The notes under the pieces: generated by a model | What the model was told of the DNA's origin: nothing | The model's input: the letters and a program-made list of their open reading frames with translations, nothing else | Database searches by the model: none | In this document: in pieces, positions 9,262-20,379 of the stretch | Layout: the number at the start of each line of letters is the position of its first letter | How positions within the stretch are numbered: the stretch's first letter is position 1 | Program-made: the position numbers and the translations under genes | Assembly: GCF_000380565.1 (NCBI RefSeq) | Contig: NZ_AQYJ01000019.1 | Span: forward strand, 20,024 to 84,023 | Direction: 5' to 3' | Source: Microbulbifer variabilis ATCC 700307 | GTDB taxonomy: Bacteria; Pseudomonadota; Gammaproteobacteria; Pseudomonadales; Cellvibrionaceae | Length of the DNA stretch: 64,000 nucleotides

Positions 9262-10110
9262 GTGTCTGATCTACATACCGGTTATAAGCCGGACACGGTA
9301 GCGGTCATTACTGCTGGTAACGATATCGACAGCGCTCTGCAGAAACGCCTGCAGCGCGCTGGCTTTCGTGTTCAACAGCTTTTACCCGCAGAGCTCGACC
9401 AGCTGCGATCAAGCTCGATTGTTATCAATGCCTCGGCCTGCGCAGACAGCCAGGGCATGCCAGAGTCTCTGCAGGTGGCTAAGCAGCTCGCGAGAGGACT
9501 CTGTCAACATGTTATTCACCTTTCCTCTTATCAGGTATTCGCTGGAGGTGAACAGCGGAGATATGATGAGGATGAAGTGGCGGATCCACAGGCTCGAAGC
9601 GGTCGCCAGTGGTTGGCTTGTGAGCGTGCCCTGAGTGGATTAGAAAACCTGACTATCCTGCGATTTGGCTGGATGGTGGATAGCAACCTGGAAGCCCTGC
9701 TTGCGCGGGTATTACGGGGCTTTATAACTGGTGAACCGCTCGAACTGGATGGTATCAATAACGGTAATCCGGTTACTGTTCTCGATTTGTCTCGTGTGAC
9801 GGTAGCGATAGCACAACAGCTAGCCAGTGGTGCCTTTGCTCCAGGGGTTTATCATTACGGAAGTTCAGACAGCTGCACCGCTATAGAGTTTGCGTTAGAG
9901 GTTGTGGAGCGGGCACAGTCATTTCACGATGAAGAGCGGTTTGTGCAACTCAGTGCATTAGAGGATTCTGGTCAAAAGGATCGCAGTGTTGTGCTGGCCT
10001 GTGGAAAATTGAGGGATGTGTTTGGCATTCAGCAGCACAGCTGGCGCCAGGGGCTCACCCGACAGGTAGAGCTTTGGTTAGAACGTTTGGGTGCAGAAAA
10101 GTCTGGTTAG
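9262..10110 (+). CDS. RmlD-like NAD(P)-dependent sugar-nucleotide reductase/epimerase
   Basis: A 282-residue short-chain dehydrogenase-like protein similar in layout to dTDP-4-dehydrorhamnose reductase (RmlD). The conserved strand VIHLSSYQVFAGG and RYDEDEVADPQ resemble the RmlD region 'STDYVFDG...Y.E.D...P'. The catalytic Tyr/Lys pair is not clear: where YxxxK is expected it reads RQWLACE, so activity is uncertain. The N-terminal Rossmann glycine motif is also poor (ITAGNDIDSA). GTG start at 9262, nine bases after the ssb stop, so it is probably cotranscribed. Divergent or non-catalytic members of this family are possible. The name is by fold only. Confidence 0.6.
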   Translation: MSDLHTGYKPDTVAVITAGNDIDSALQKRLQRAGFRVQQLLPAELDQLRSSSIVINASACADSQGMPESLQVAKQLARGLCQHVIHLSSYQVFAGGEQRRYDEDEVADPQARSGRQWLACERALSGLENLTILRFGWMVDSNLEALLARVLRGFITGEPLELDGINNGNPVTVLDLSRVTVAIAQQLASGAFAPGVYHYGSSDSCTAIEFALEVVERAQSFHDEERFVQLSALEDSGQKDRSVVLACGKLRDVFGIQQHSWRQGLTRQVELWLERLGAEKSG

Positions 10111-10130
10111 GTTTCTATCAGCAAAGATAA

Positions 10131-10158
10131 AAAAGGCGCCTATATGGCGCCTTTTTTT
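10131..10158. terminator. Bidirectional rho-independent terminator
   Basis: Stem GGCGCC, loop TATAT, stem GGCGCC, flanked by an A run on the left and seven T on the right, so it can work in both directions. It lies between the RmlD-like gene and the convergent fabB. Confidence 0.9.
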
Positions 10159-10160
10159 GT

Positions 10161-11384
10161 TTAGATCTTGTCGAATACTAGGCAGGCGTTAGTACCACCA
10201 AATCCAAAACTATTAGACATGGCCCGCTTGATCTCACTGTCGCGAACTTCGGTCACCAGATCCATACCCACAGCTGCAGGGTCCAGATTCTCTACATTGG
10301 CAGATGCAGCGATAAAGTTGTTTTGCATCATCAGTAGACTGTAAATCGCCTCTTGTACGCCAGCGGCGCCGAGGGAGTGGCCTGTAAGGGACTTGGTAGA
10401 GGCAAATGCTGGAACTGTGTCACCAAAGACTTCACGCATAGCCTTCAATTCAGCCACGTCTCCAACTGGGGTTGAGGTGCCGTGGGTATTAATGTAATCC
10501 ACGTTACCTCTCAGTCCTTTGCCGTCCATTCCCGCTAACGCTTGTTGCATACAGCGGGTTGCACCCTCACCACTGGGGGCGACCATATCGTAACCATCAG
10601 AGGTTGCGCCGTAGCCGGTCAGCTCGGCATAGATGGTGGCTCCACGGGCTACAGCGTGCTCCATTTCTTCCAATATCAGGCAGCCGCCGCCACCGGCGAT
10701 AACGAAGCCATCCCGGTCGGCATCGTAGGGACGTGAGGCCTTCGTTGGGGTATCGTTATATTTACTCGATAGGGCGCCCATTGCATCAAAAAGGTGAGTC
10801 AAACTCCAGGCTAGCTCCTCACCACCACCTGCAAAGACAATGTCCTGCTTACCCATCTGGATCAGCTCGGCTCCATTCCCTATACAGTGCGCACTGGTGG
10901 CACAAGCGGAGGAAATGCTGTAGTTCACTCCCTTGATCTTGAATGGGGTGGCTAAACAAGCGGAAACGGTACTGTTCATTACCTGAGGCACCCGGTAGGC
11001 GCCCACGCGCCTTACGCCCTTTTCCTTGAGGGTATGGGCCGCATCAATAATTTGCTGGGTGGATGTGCCGCCTGAGCCCATCACAATACCTGTGCGCGGG
11101 TTGGATATCTGATCCTCCTGCAGGCCTGACATATCAATGGCCTCTTGCATGGCTATATATGCGTAGGCGGCTGCATCACCCATAAAGCGGAGCTGCTTTC
11201 TATCGATATGTTCCTTGAAGTCGATATCGACCTGGCCCGCTACCTGGCTGCGCAGGCCGAGCTCCCGGTACTCCTCCTGAAAGCGGATTCCGCTGCGTCC
11301 TTCTCTCAACGAGGCGGTGACTTCTTTTGTATTGGTGCCGATACAGGATGTAATACCCATTCCGGTAATGACTACCCGACGCAT
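10161..11384 (-). CDS. fabB: 3-oxoacyl-ACP synthase I
   Basis: A 407-residue KAS I. Catalytic Cys in [16 protein letters not shown], first His in [11 protein letters not shown] and second His in [12 protein letters not shown] give the Cys-His-His set of condensing enzymes. It elongates acyl-ACP with malonyl-ACP and, with FabA, supports unsaturated fatty acid synthesis. The frame extends to an upstream ATG at 11399, but ATG at 11384 gives [10 protein letters not shown], the standard N-terminus, and has GGAG seven bases before it, so I place the start there. Encoded just downstream of fabA on the same strand (68-base gap), the classical fabAB operon. Confidence 0.97.
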   Translation of the reverse strand: MRRVVITGMGITSCIGTNTKEVTASLREGRSGIRFQEEYRELGLRSQVAGQVDIDFKEHIDRKQLRFMGDAAAYAYIAMQEAIDMSGLQEDQISNPRTGIVMGSGGTSTQQIIDAAHTLKEKGVRRVGAYRVPQVMNSTVSACLATPFKIKGVNYSISSACATSAHCIGNGAELIQMGKQDIVFAGGGEELAWSLTHLFDAMGALSSKYNDTPTKASRPYDADRDGFVIAGGGGCLILEEMEHAVARGATIYAELTGYGATSDGYDMVAPSGEGATRCMQQALAGMDGKGLRGNVDYINTHGTSTPVGDVAELKAMREVFGDTVPAFASTKSLTGHSLGAAGVQEAIYSLLMMQNNFIAASANVENLDPAAVGMDLVTEVRDSEIKRAMSNSFGFGGTNACLVFDKI

Positions 11385-11452
11385 AGTGGTCTCCAGCATA
11401 GCTTGTCGGTAGAGGACTACATGATTTCTACCGACAATGGTTTACGGTGTGT

Positions 11453-11977
11453 TTAAAAATTATCGGTACGGGTAAATAAGCCTACGCGAAGATCCTTAGC
11501 TGTGTAAATTTCACGGCCGTCTACAGCAACGGTACCATCGCCAATTCCCATAACAAGCCTGCGCTCAACAATACGGCTCATCTGGATGTGATAGGTGACT
11601 TTCTTGCTGGTGGGCAAAATCTGACCGGTAAATTTGACCTCGCCACAGCCGAGTGCGCGACCGCGCCCGGGGTTACCTTTCCAGGCCAAAAAGTAGCCGA
11701 GTAGCTGCCACATTGCATCTAACCCGAGACAACCGGGCATTACCGGATCGCCTGGAAAGTGACAATCGAAAAACCAAAGGTCGGGGTGAATGTCCAGTTC
11801 CGCAATCAGTTCTCCCTTACCGAAGGCTCCGCCTTCCTTTGAGATATGTGTGATGCGATCCAGCATCAGCATATTGGGAGCGGGCAGTTGTGCATTGCCA
11901 GGGCCAAACATCTCGCCCCGGGAGCAGGTCAGTAGCTCCTCTCTGCTATAGGTGCTTTTTTGAACAAAATTACTCAT
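11453..11977 (-). CDS. fabA: 3-hydroxydecanoyl-ACP dehydratase/isomerase
   Basis: A 174-residue FabA, normal length. The hot-dog fold active-site His lies in [20 protein letters not shown] and the Asp in the same segment (GLDAMWQ). It dehydrates 3-hydroxydecanoyl-ACP and isomerises the trans-2 product to cis-3, the branch point to unsaturated fatty acids; FabB then elongates the cis product. First gene of fabA-fabB, divergent from galU across 274 bases. I could not identify a FabR or FadR operator with confidence. Confidence 0.98.
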   Translation of the reverse strand: MSNFVQKSTYSREELLTCSRGEMFGPGNAQLPAPNMLMLDRITHISKEGGAFGKGELIAELDIHPDLWFFDCHFPGDPVMPGCLGLDAMWQLLGYFLAWKGNPGRGRALGCGEVKFTGQILPTSKKVTYHIQMSRIVERRLVMGIGDGTVAVDGREIYTAKDLRVGLFTRTDNF

Positions 11978-12251
11978 TTTTTCCCCGTTGGTGGGTGGTT
12001 ACGCAATCCATACTGGGCGTTTTTGTAAGAGCGGGCATTCTAAGGGCTCTGTGTCGCTTGTCTAGTCGGTCAGGGCTGTTTTTGTGACTGGCGCTGGAAT
12101 TGCTTTCACAATCTTAGAGCATTCAGTAGTAGATTTTATGGTCCAATAGGGGATTTTAGCGTCATTATCTGTAAGTGAATGGCCCTAACAACTATGATAA
12201 GTTGCCGGCCAAGCACTGGGTGCGCTCGTTTCAAAATTATGGGGGAGCATA

Positions 12252-13100
12252 ATGCTCAAGAAATGTTTATTCCCGGTTGCCGGTTACGGCACCCGCTTCT
12301 TACCTGCTACGAAAGCCATGCCCAAAGAGATGCTGCCTCTGGTGAATAAGCCACTGGTGCAGTATGGCGTAGAGGAAGCGATAGAAGCCGGGCTGACGGA
12401 AATCGGCTTTGTCACTGGTCGGGGCAAGCGCGCCATCGAAGATCATTTCGACACCAATTTTGAGTTGGAACACCAGATAGCGGGTACTGGTAAGGAACGA
12501 TACCTTGATTCCGTTCGCAAAGTCATTGATAGCGCCAGTTTTTCCTATACGCGCCAGGGAGAAATGCGCGGTTTGGGGGACGCAATTCTTCAGGGGCGCC
12601 GCTTGGTAGGGGACGAACCATTCGCTGTAGTGCTGGCAGATGACCTGTGCCTGAATGAGGAGTTAGGCGTACTTGCGCAGATGGTGCAGTTATACAAGCA
12701 GTTTCGCTGCAGTATTGTTGCTGTCGAAGAGGTGCCTACTGAACATATCCACAAATTTGGTGTGATTGCGGGTAATGAGATCAAGCCCGGTTTGTACCAG
12801 GTTACCGATATGGTGGAAAAGCCGACGGCCGAAGAGGCGCCAAGCAATAATGCGATTATTGGTCGCTATATTCTGACTCCAGATATCTTTGACCTGATAC
12901 GCGATACTCCTCCTGGCAAGAATGGAGAGGTACAGATTACCGATGCGCTGCTAGCCCAGGCCCGCCAGGGCTGCGTTTTGGCCTACGCATTTAAGGGGCG
13001 CCGATTTGATTGTGGTTCGGTTGAAGGCTTTATCGAAGCTACGAACCATGTCTATGAGAATGTTTACCTGCCCAAGCAGGCTGCCCAGGAGAAGAAGTAA
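12252..13100 (+). CDS. galU: UTP-glucose-1-phosphate uridylyltransferase
   Basis: A 282-residue GalU. The N-terminus FPVAGYGTRFLPATKAMPKE is the bacterial UDP-glucose pyrophosphorylase signature; MVEKP follows near residue 187 and GEVQITDAL near 225. It makes UDP-glucose for polysaccharide, lipopolysaccharide core and trehalose synthesis. GGGGGAG precedes the ATG. The stop codon lies directly before the GTG of the mutase gene (13101), so the two are one transcription unit supplying activated hexoses. Confidence 0.97.
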   Translation: MLKKCLFPVAGYGTRFLPATKAMPKEMLPLVNKPLVQYGVEEAIEAGLTEIGFVTGRGKRAIEDHFDTNFELEHQIAGTGKERYLDSVRKVIDSASFSYTRQGEMRGLGDAILQGRRLVGDEPFAVVLADDLCLNEELGVLAQMVQLYKQFRCSIVAVEEVPTEHIHKFGVIAGNEIKPGLYQVTDMVEKPTAEEAPSNNAIIGRYILTPDIFDLIRDTPPGKNGEVQITDALLAQARQGCVLAYAFKGRRFDCGSVEGFIEATNHVYENVYLPKQAAQEKK

Positions 13101-14450
13101 GTGGCTGAGCTTACCTGTTTTAAGGCCTATGATTTACGCGGTCGTGTGCCGGAAGAGTTAAATCCAGATGTTGCGTATCGTGTGGGGCGTGCTTTTGCCC
13201 AATTCCTCGGAGCGCGACGGGTTGTAGTTGGGCATGATATTCGTTTGACCAGCCCTGAACTGACCGATGCTCTGGCGAATGGTTTACGCGATGCCGGTGC
13301 TGACGTATTTCATATTGGCGAGTGTGGCACTGAAGAAGTTTATTTTGCCACTTCCCATGGGGATTTTGATGGCGGCATCTGTGTAACCGCGAGTCATAAC
13401 CCTATGGATTACAATGGTATGAAATTTGTCCGTGCAGGAAGTAGTCCAATTAGTGGCGATACTGGTCTGTTGGATATCAAGCGATTGGCAGAGCAAAATA
13501 ACTTTGCCTCAGCACCAAGGCGAGGTGATCTATATCGCTTTGAACACCGTGTCGATTTTGTAAAACATTTGCTGTCTTATATCGATAGCACGGCTTTGAA
13601 GCCACTCAAGCTAGTGGTAAATGCTGGTAATGGCGGCGCTGGTGCAGTGGTTGATGCCTTGGCACCGCATCTGCCATTTGAATTTGTACGAGTACACCAT
13701 CAGCCGGATGGTAACTTCCCGAATGGTATTCCCAATCCAATTTTGCCGGAAAACCGTGCAGCGACTGCGGAAGCTGTGAGAGAGTGTGGTGCCGATTTCG
13801 GGATTGCCTGGGATGGCGATTTCGACCGCTGTTTCTTCTTCGATGAAAAAGGTGAATTTATCGAAGGTTATTATGTGGTAGGCCTGCTTGCAGAGGCATT
13901 TTTGCTCAAAAATGATGGTGCGAAAATTGTTCATGATCCACGCCTGCTGTGGAATACCGAGGACATTGTCCATGCAGCTGGCGGGGAGCCCGTGCAGAGC
14001 AAGACCGGTCATGCATTTATCAAAGAGCGCATGCGTAAAGAAGACGCTATCTATGGCGGTGAAATGAGTGCGCACCACTATTTCCGCGACTTTGCTTACT
14101 GTGACAGCGGTATGATCCCCTGGCTTTTAGTGGCAGAGCTGGTAAGTCGCAGTGGTAAGTCTTTGTCTCAGTTGGTGAGTGAGCGTATGGCTGCTTTCCC
14201 CTGTTCTGGGGAAATTAATTCTAAGGTGAAGGATGCCGCTGAATTACTAAAAATGGCCGAAGCAAAGTATGCTCCGGGAGCTGAGAGCGTTGAGCATGTA
14301 GATGGCTTGAGTGTGGCTTATCCCGATTGGCGCTTTAACTTGCGTATGTCCAATACCGAGCCCGTAGTACGCTTAAATGTTGAGTCCCGTGGGAATGAGG
14401 CGCTAATGCGTGAAAAAACTCAAGAGCTTCTTGATTTAATTCGCGCTTGA
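13101..14450 (+). CDS. manB: Phosphomannomutase (CpsG/ManB family; may also act on glucose phosphates)
   Basis: A 449-residue alpha-D-phosphohexomutase. The phosphoserine loop is [15 protein letters not shown] near residues 92-106; the metal-binding loop is [11 protein letters not shown] near 240; the sugar-binding segment [10 protein letters not shown] follows near 315; and the C-terminal phosphate loop is [15 protein letters not shown]. It interconverts mannose-6-phosphate and mannose-1-phosphate, feeding the ManC-type enzyme at 5818. GTG start immediately after the galU stop, with GGAGAAGAAG just upstream as ribosome site. In Pseudomonas the corresponding activity (AlgC) also uses glucose phosphates, so dual specificity is possible. 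Confidence 0.9.
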   Translation: MAELTCFKAYDLRGRVPEELNPDVAYRVGRAFAQFLGARRVVVGHDIRLTSPELTDALANGLRDAGADVFHIGECGTEEVYFATSHGDFDGGICVTASHNPMDYNGMKFVRAGSSPISGDTGLLDIKRLAEQNNFASAPRRGDLYRFEHRVDFVKHLLSYIDSTALKPLKLVVNAGNGGAGAVVDALAPHLPFEFVRVHHQPDGNFPNGIPNPILPENRAATAEAVRECGADFGIAWDGDFDRCFFFDEKGEFIEGYYVVGLLAEAFLLKNDGAKIVHDPRLLWNTEDIVHAAGGEPVQSKTGHAFIKERMRKEDAIYGGEMSAHHYFRDFAYCDSGMIPWLLVAELVSRSGKSLSQLVSERMAAFPCSGEINSKVKDAAELLKMAEAKYAPGAESVEHVDGLSVAYPDWRFNLRMSNTEPVVRLNVESRGNEALMREKTQELLDLIRA

Positions 14451-14495
14451 AAAAGATAGAGTAAATACAGTAGTTAAAATTTAAGAGACCTGTTT

Positions 14496-14523
14496 AAGGT
14501 CAGTCAAAAATTTGGCTGGCCTT
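14496..14523 (+). terminator. Terminator-like hairpin after galU-manB
   Basis: A 13-base stem AAGGTCAGTCAAA paired with TTTGGCTGGCCTT (two G-T wobbles) around a two-base AA loop. It starts 46 bases after the manB stop. There is no T run after it, so it may be a transcript-stabilising hairpin rather than an intrinsic terminator. Confidence 0.5.
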
Positions 14524-14592
14524 CCCTGCCTAAATTAATACTATAATTACTAGTAAATAAAATTTCATATTTTAATCTGTTGTCCCGTAAGT

Positions 14593-15021
14593 CTAAAGCG
14601 GGCGGGTCTTTCTGGTAATAGAGTTTTGCATGGTATTTAAATATTGTGCATAAATTTTCCACCGTTCATGGACGCATGCAACAATTGCTGTCGCATAGAC
14701 CAAATATTCATACTGATGCCTGTTCAATTTGAACCGTCCAAATGACCTTCTGACTTTACCAAAAAACCAAAGCTTCCTTTGTTGATTACAGCTGTATCCA
14801 GTATTTTTTTGCAGCTATAGGGTCCTTAGTATACATAGAGGAATATTGTGTATTTGCAAAATTAAAAATTCCAGCTTATTGCTGCAAGGATTGTTGTCAT
14901 GCAGGAATTTGTAATCCACTACGTATAATGAAGTTAGTCCACCTCTAGTGATTACAAGGTTATTTTGTGGGAATTTTTCAGGTGCTAATCTGAATTGATA
15001 TAGGGCAGTGGATGGCCTCAT
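14593..15021 (-). pseudogene. Interrupted reading frame of unknown origin
   Basis: From ATG at 15021 a frame of 68 codons ends at TAG (14815-14817), and the same frame then runs another 73 codons to TAG at 14593. Upstream of the ATG it is open to a TAG at 15088-15090. One stop in roughly 165 codons of AT-rich DNA is fewer than expected by chance. The second part contains plausible protein-like segments such as KLWFFGKVRRSFGRF and YEYLVYATAIVACVHERWK. I recognise no family. It may be a decayed gene with one nonsense mutation, or chance; ribosome-site evidence at 15021 is weak. Confidence 0.3.
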
Positions 15022-15405
15022 AATTTTTCTTCTGGGTATTTTCCATTGGGTGAAACTTTGAAGCTGTTTTCCTTCAAACTGATGGTGCTAAAGTTTCGTT
15101 TGGTATTTATGGACTAAAAATAATAAATGCCTAAATCTTTGATATGGCTAAGTTTTGGTCCTGCTTATTTAATTTTTCGGATAAGTAGTGCAATAGCTTG
15201 GCTACAGGTGGTGGTGTTGCATTTATAGGGAAGTAACCTGGCTCGATTTTTGTAAAGATGTGATTAAGAGTTATAGAGGCTGCTATCTGGAGGACGACTC
15301 TTTAATTCGCAACGTATTGTTACAAATATTGCCCACCTTGTAAGTGAGGGGAGTGCACTCAGGTATGGGGAGTACTTATGTTCCTGGAGGCGTATTTGAG
15401 TGATA

Positions 15406-15434
15406 GGGCCACTAACTAATATAGTTGGTGGCCC
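15406..15434 (-). terminator. Terminator-like hairpin after ispB
   Basis: Stem GGGCCACTAACTA pairs with TAGTTGGTGGCCC (one G-T wobble) around an ATA loop. It is 20 bases downstream of the ispB stop on the minus strand. No T run follows in that direction, so termination strength is uncertain. Confidence 0.55.
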
Positions 15435-15454
15435 GGCTGCTGTGGCTAAAAGTG

Positions 15455-16417
15455 CTATACGCTTCTCTCTACAGCAAAGCTGGCCAGTTGTTGCAGAGCC
15501 AGCTTTTGTTCGCAGTTGGGTAGGAACTCCAGCTGCTCTTTAGCGTTGTTAACAGCGGCACGTGCACGCTCCATGGTGTAGTCCAGGGCGCCGCAGGCTT
15601 CAATCGCGTCGACTATCTCGGATAGTTTTTCCGCGCTGCGTTGCTCTATCGCTTCTTTTACCAATTGGGCCTGATCTTTGCTGCCATTGGCCATGGTATA
15701 GATTAGTGGCAGGGTTGGTTTGCCCTCCGCCAGGTCGTCACCTACATTTTTCCCAAGTTCTTCTGGGTTGCCACGATAGTCGAGAGCATCATCCACAAGT
15801 TGGAAGGCAAGGCCCAAGTGGCGGCCATAGAGTTTCAGGGCCGTTTGTTCCCCGTTGGTGCAGTTAGCCATTACGGCGGCAGTTTCACAGGCGGCTTCAA
15901 ACAGGGCGCCGGTCTTTTTGTGGATAACCGTAAAGTAATTGTCCTCGCCCACCGCGGGATCACCAGCATTTACCAGCTGCTGAACCTCACCCTCAGCAAT
16001 AGTATTGGTGGTGTCGGAGAGGATTGCCATGATATCCATATCCCTGAGGGCTACCATCATCTGGAATGCGCGGGAATAGAGGAAGTCCCCCACTAGCACG
16101 CTAGGAGCATTGCCCCATTTTGCGTTAGCTGTGAGGCGGCCACGACGCATGTCGGATGTGTCCACCACATCATCGTGCAGTAATGTGGCGGTATGGATGA
16201 ACTCGATGATAGTCGCGAGGTCAATGTGGCTCTCCCCCTTATAACCACAGGCACGTGCACAGAGAAGCACCAGAAGAGGGCGCAAGCGCTTGCCGCCAGC
16301 TTCGACCAGATAGTGCCCTATGTTTTCCACCAGAGGAACGTCCGAGTGCAGTTGATCGAGAATGCGCTGGTTGACCGCGGCAAAGTCTTCGGCGGCGACC
16401 CGGTGAAAAGGCAGCAT
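15455..16417 (-). CDS. ispB: Octaprenyl (polyprenyl) diphosphate synthase
   Basis: A 320-residue trans-prenyltransferase of normal length. First Asp-rich motif LLHDDVVD with DMRRG near residues 80-95; second motif DDALD near 212; GKRLRP near 43. It elongates farnesyl diphosphate with isopentenyl diphosphate to make the ubiquinone side chain (C40 in E. coli, C45 in Pseudomonas; the length made here is not visible). Divergent from rplU-rpmA, the standard arrangement in gammaproteobacteria. Confidence 0.95.
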   Translation of the reverse strand: MLPFHRVAAEDFAAVNQRILDQLHSDVPLVENIGHYLVEAGGKRLRPLLVLLCARACGYKGESHIDLATIIEFIHTATLLHDDVVDTSDMRRGRLTANAKWGNAPSVLVGDFLYSRAFQMMVALRDMDIMAILSDTTNTIAEGEVQQLVNAGDPAVGEDNYFTVIHKKTGALFEAACETAAVMANCTNGEQTALKLYGRHLGLAFQLVDDALDYRGNPEELGKNVGDDLAEGKPTLPLIYTMANGSKDQAQLVKEAIEQRSAEKLSEIVDAIEACGALDYTMERARAAVNNAKEQLEFLPNCEQKLALQQLASFAVERSV

Positions 16418-16479
16418 GTGAGAGTTCCTTATACGACTAGACTGGCGCCCCCCGGGGCCCGGGCAGCAAAGGGGCGCTA

Positions 16480-16508
16480 TTGTATCAACCCGACGAATTG
16501 ATTAGAAT
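16480..16508 (+). promoter_or_regulatory. Probable sigma-70 promoter for rplU-rpmA
   Basis: TTGTAT as -35, a 17-base spacer, and TAGAAT as -10. It lies in the ispB-rplU divergent interval about 160 bases before the rplU start. The match is good but promoters read by eye are uncertain. Confidence 0.45.
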
Positions 16509-16669
16509 CTGCGCCCCGTCAATTGCGGGCTTCATGTGGCTATTCAGCTGCTTTGGGGTCGTTTGGCGAATATAGATGTTAAACAACACGGCGCAAGCTC
16601 CCGAAATGCGGAGCAGTGACTCAATAGTCCTCCCGCTGCTTCGTGTCGTCCATATCGGAGCATAGAAAT

Positions 16670-16981
16670 ATGTACGCTGTTTTTGAGAGCGGTGGTAAGC
16701 AACACCGTGTAGAAGAGGGCGAAGTTCTTCGCCTGGAAAAGCTGGAAGTAGCTACCGGCGAAACCATTGATTTCGACAAAGTGCTGATGGTCGTTAATGG
16801 CGACAAGATTAACATCGGCGCTCCCGTTGTAGAGGGCGCTAAAGTATCGGCTGAAGTAGTGAGCCACGGCCGCGGAGAGAAGGTGAAAATCATCAAATTC
16901 CGTCGTCGCAAGCACTCCATGAAGCGCCAAGGCCACCGTCAGTGGTATACCGAAGTCAAAATCACTGGCATTAAGGCATAA
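16670..16981 (+). CDS. rplU: 50S ribosomal protein L21
   Basis: A 103-residue L21, the normal size, starting [14 protein letters not shown] and ending [14 protein letters not shown]. The frame extends further upstream to 16643, but ATG at 16670 gives the canonical N-terminus and has GGAG about ten bases before it. L21 binds 23S rRNA in the large subunit. Cotranscribed with rpmA 17 bases downstream. Confidence 0.98.
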   Translation: MYAVFESGGKQHRVEEGEVLRLEKLEVATGETIDFDKVLMVVNGDKINIGAPVVEGAKVSAEVVSHGRGEKVKIIKFRRRKHSMKRQGHRQWYTEVKITGIKA

Positions 16982-16998
16982 CAGAGGAGTAACGACTC

Positions 16999-17256
16999 AT
17001 GGCACATAAGAAAGCTGGCGGTAGTACGCGAAATGGTCGCGATTCCGAGAGTAAACGCCTGGGCGTGAAGCGCTTTGGCGGCCAGTCTGTAGCAGCAGGC
17101 AATATCATCGTTCGTCAGCGTGGCACCAAATTCCACGCAGGTATTAACGTTGGTATGGGCAAAGACCACACCCTGTTCGCCACTGCGGACGGCGTTGTGA
17201 AGTTTGAAGTTAAGGGCCCCAACAACCGCAAGTTTGTTTCTATCGAAACTGCTTAA
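16999..17256 (+). CDS. rpmA: 50S ribosomal protein L27
   Basis: An 85-residue L27, full length, beginning [20 protein letters not shown], whose flexible N-terminal tail reaches the peptidyl transferase centre. AGAGGAG precedes the ATG. Second gene of rplU-rpmA, ended by a strong terminator at 17283. Confidence 0.98.
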   Translation: MAHKKAGGSTRNGRDSESKRLGVKRFGGQSVAAGNIIVRQRGTKFHAGINVGMGKDHTLFATADGVVKFEVKGPNNRKFVSIETA

Positions 17257-17282
17257 GCGGCCATTAGCCCAAGCTTCATAAA

Positions 17283-17309
17283 AAGCCCCGCTATTGCGGG
17301 GCTTTTTTG
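17283..17309 (+). terminator. Rho-independent terminator after rpmA
   Basis: Stem AAGCCCCGC, loop TATT, stem GCGGGGCTT followed by six T. It starts 27 bases after the rpmA stop and separates rplU-rpmA from obgE. Confidence 0.95.
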
Positions 17310-17421
17310 TTGGAAAAGTCGCAGAAAAGCGGCGACGGGAAGTTAGGGTGGCAGGTGCCCACAGGGGGCGGCTTGTCGGCTGGTATGATGATAGGGGTGC
17401 GCGGATGCGCGTACCGGATAA

Positions 17422-18654
<1,233 letters not shown>

Positions 18655-18767
18655 GTTATCTCATTTGGCAAAGTCCCTCCTGAGCTGCCCCAGGTTCTAA
18701 TTATTGTGGGCTTCTGAATAATAAAAATGGTTTAAATGACCCTTAGGGGCGATATCCAGGGGGGAGC

Positions 18768-19904
18768 ATGGGCTCTAATTCAGATTCCCGTCGTGAGCTG
18801 GCGAATAGCCAGCGCTGGGTTGTCAAGATTGGTAGTGCCCTTTTGACCGATAACGGTCGAGGTGTAAATAGCGTGGCTATCTCTGCCTGGGTTGAGCAGA
18901 TAGCCGAACTGCGACAGCGTGGTATTGAGGTGGTACTTGTATCTTCTGGCGCCGTCGCTGCAGGTATGGATCGTTTAGGTTGGGGGCGAAGACCGGAGTC
19001 TATTCATCAGTTGCAGGCTGCTGCGGCGGTGGGGCAAAGCCATTTGGTGCAGGTTTATGAGCAGGCTTTTGGGCGCTTTGATTTACGCAGTGCACAGATT
19101 CTGCTGGACCATGATGACCTTTCCAACCGTACCCGCTACCTCAATGCACGTAGCACCCTGAAAACCCTGCTTTCTTTGGGTGCCGTGCCCATTGTCAACG
19201 AAAACGATACGGTGGTCACCGATGAGATTCGTTTTGGTGATAACGATACGCTTGCTGCACTAGTCGCCAATCTAGTGGAGGCTGATACGCTGCTGATTCT
19301 GACGGATGCGGATGGGCTGTTTACTGAGGACCCCCGTGATAATCCCCAGGCGGAATTAATCGAGAAGGCCTCTGCCCTGGATCCTAGCTTGCTGGCTATG
19401 GCGGGGGATTCGCGCAGTGGGCTTGGGCGCGGTGGCATGACTACCAAGGTGCGCGCTGCGCAATTGGCGGCTCGCTCCGGTGCCTGTACCGTGATAGCTG
19501 GTGGTGCACAGGAAAAAGTAATCATGCGTACATGGGCAGGGGAGTCTCTGGGTACCCTGTTGTTGCCAGACGCTGATCCTTTAACAGCTCGCAAACGCTG
19601 GCTCGCCGGCCAGCTGCAGGTGCGCGGTACCCTGGTGCTCGACAGCGGGGCGGAAAAAGCTCTTTGCGAGAGTGGCGGCAGCTTACTGGCGGTGGGGGTG
19701 ACTGAAGTGGAAGGGCGTTTCCAGCGGGGGGATCTGGTTTCCTGTCGCAGTGGTGAAGGGCGGGAAGTTGCCCGCGGGCTGGTCAATTACGATAGCAGTG
19801 AGAGTGCCAGGATTCTTGGTCGCGCATCGGAGAAGTTTGTTGAGTTGCTCGGTTACCGCGATGATGATGAGTTAATTCACCGGGATAATCTGATCTTGCT
19901 TTAG
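18768..19904 (+). CDS. proB: Glutamate 5-kinase
   Basis: A 378-residue ProB with both usual parts: an amino acid kinase domain (about 15-260; [72 protein letters not shown]) and a C-terminal PUA domain (about 280-370). It phosphorylates glutamate in the first step of proline synthesis and is normally feedback-inhibited by proline. The ATG is preceded by GGGGGGAGC. It ends before a strong shared terminator. Confidence 0.96.
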   Translation: MGSNSDSRRELANSQRWVVKIGSALLTDNGRGVNSVAISAWVEQIAELRQRGIEVVLVSSGAVAAGMDRLGWGRRPESIHQLQAAAAVGQSHLVQVYEQAFGRFDLRSAQILLDHDDLSNRTRYLNARSTLKTLLSLGAVPIVNENDTVVTDEIRFGDNDTLAALVANLVEADTLLILTDADGLFTEDPRDNPQAELIEKASALDPSLLAMAGDSRSGLGRGGMTTKVRAAQLAARSGACTVIAGGAQEKVIMRTWAGESLGTLLLPDADPLTARKRWLAGQLQVRGTLVLDSGAEKALCESGGSLLAVGVTEVEGRFQRGDLVSCRSGEGREVARGLVNYDSSESARILGRASEKFVELLGYRDDDELIHRDNLILL

Positions 19905-19921
19905 AGTTAAATGACAGACAC

Positions 19922-19950
19922 AAAAAAGCCCCGCAACGCGGGGCTTTTTT
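19922..19950. terminator. Bidirectional terminator between proB and rpsT
   Basis: Six A, stem GCCCCGC, loop AAC, stem GCGGGGC, six T. Symmetrical flanks let it serve both proB (plus) and rpsT (minus), which converge here. Confidence 0.95.
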
Positions 19951-19969
19951 GTGTCTGTTGCCTAAAGAA

Positions 19970-20236
19970 TTAGGCTGCCAGAGCTTTAACCTGTGCGTTC
20001 AGGCGGCTCTTATGGCGAGCGGCTTTATTCTTGTGAATAATGCCTTTGTCTGCCATGCGGTCGATAACAGGTACCGCTTCTGCATATGCAGTTTTTGCTT
20101 TTTCAGCGTCGCCTGCATCGATGGCCGCAACTACCTTCTTGATGTAGGTGCGCACCATGGAGCGCAGACTGGCGTTATGCATGCGGCGCTTGTCGTTTTG
20201 GCGCGCGCGTTTCTTCGCTTGAGGTGAGTTGGCCAC
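19970..20236 (-). CDS. rpsT: 30S ribosomal protein S20
   Basis: An 88-residue S20, the usual size: [20 protein letters not shown] at the N-terminus and [20 protein letters not shown] at the C-terminus. The frame runs upstream to 20335, but the conserved N-terminus fixes the start at GTG 20234-20236, with AGGAG about seven bases before it. A non-ATG start is also known for E. coli rpsT (TTG). S20 binds 16S rRNA early in 30S assembly and represses its own translation in E. coli. Confidence 0.97.
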   Translation of the reverse strand: MANSPQAKKRARQNDKRRMHNASLRSMVRTYIKKVVAAIDAGDAEKAKTAYAEAVPVIDRMADKGIIHKNKAARHKSRLNAQVKALAA

Positions 20237-20379
20237 CGGTTGCTCCTGTCTGGAATCTGTAAATCTGTAACTAACAGGCCCTGGGGCCCGATCGGGACGC
20301 GACATTATCCCCACAGTTGGTTGTTTGTCAACCATAGCCGGTTGCGTCTTGTGGATATGGCTAGAAACTCTGATATGTG

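Larger units (their letters stand above)
14451..15454. other. 1 kb AT-rich intergenic region between manB and ispB
   Basis: No intact gene is visible here. The stretch is clearly AT-richer than its neighbours. It is bounded by two terminator-like hairpins (14496-14523 and 15406-15434). In the middle, the minus strand has a reading frame broken by a single TAG (see 14593-15021). The part from about 15090 to 15400 shows no reading frame or structure that I can support. Confidence 0.6.

Noticed and set aside
19136..19786. 216-codon minus-strand frame inside proB
   Set aside because: Ser/Arg/Pro-rich composition typical of an antisense shadow of a GC-biased gene.
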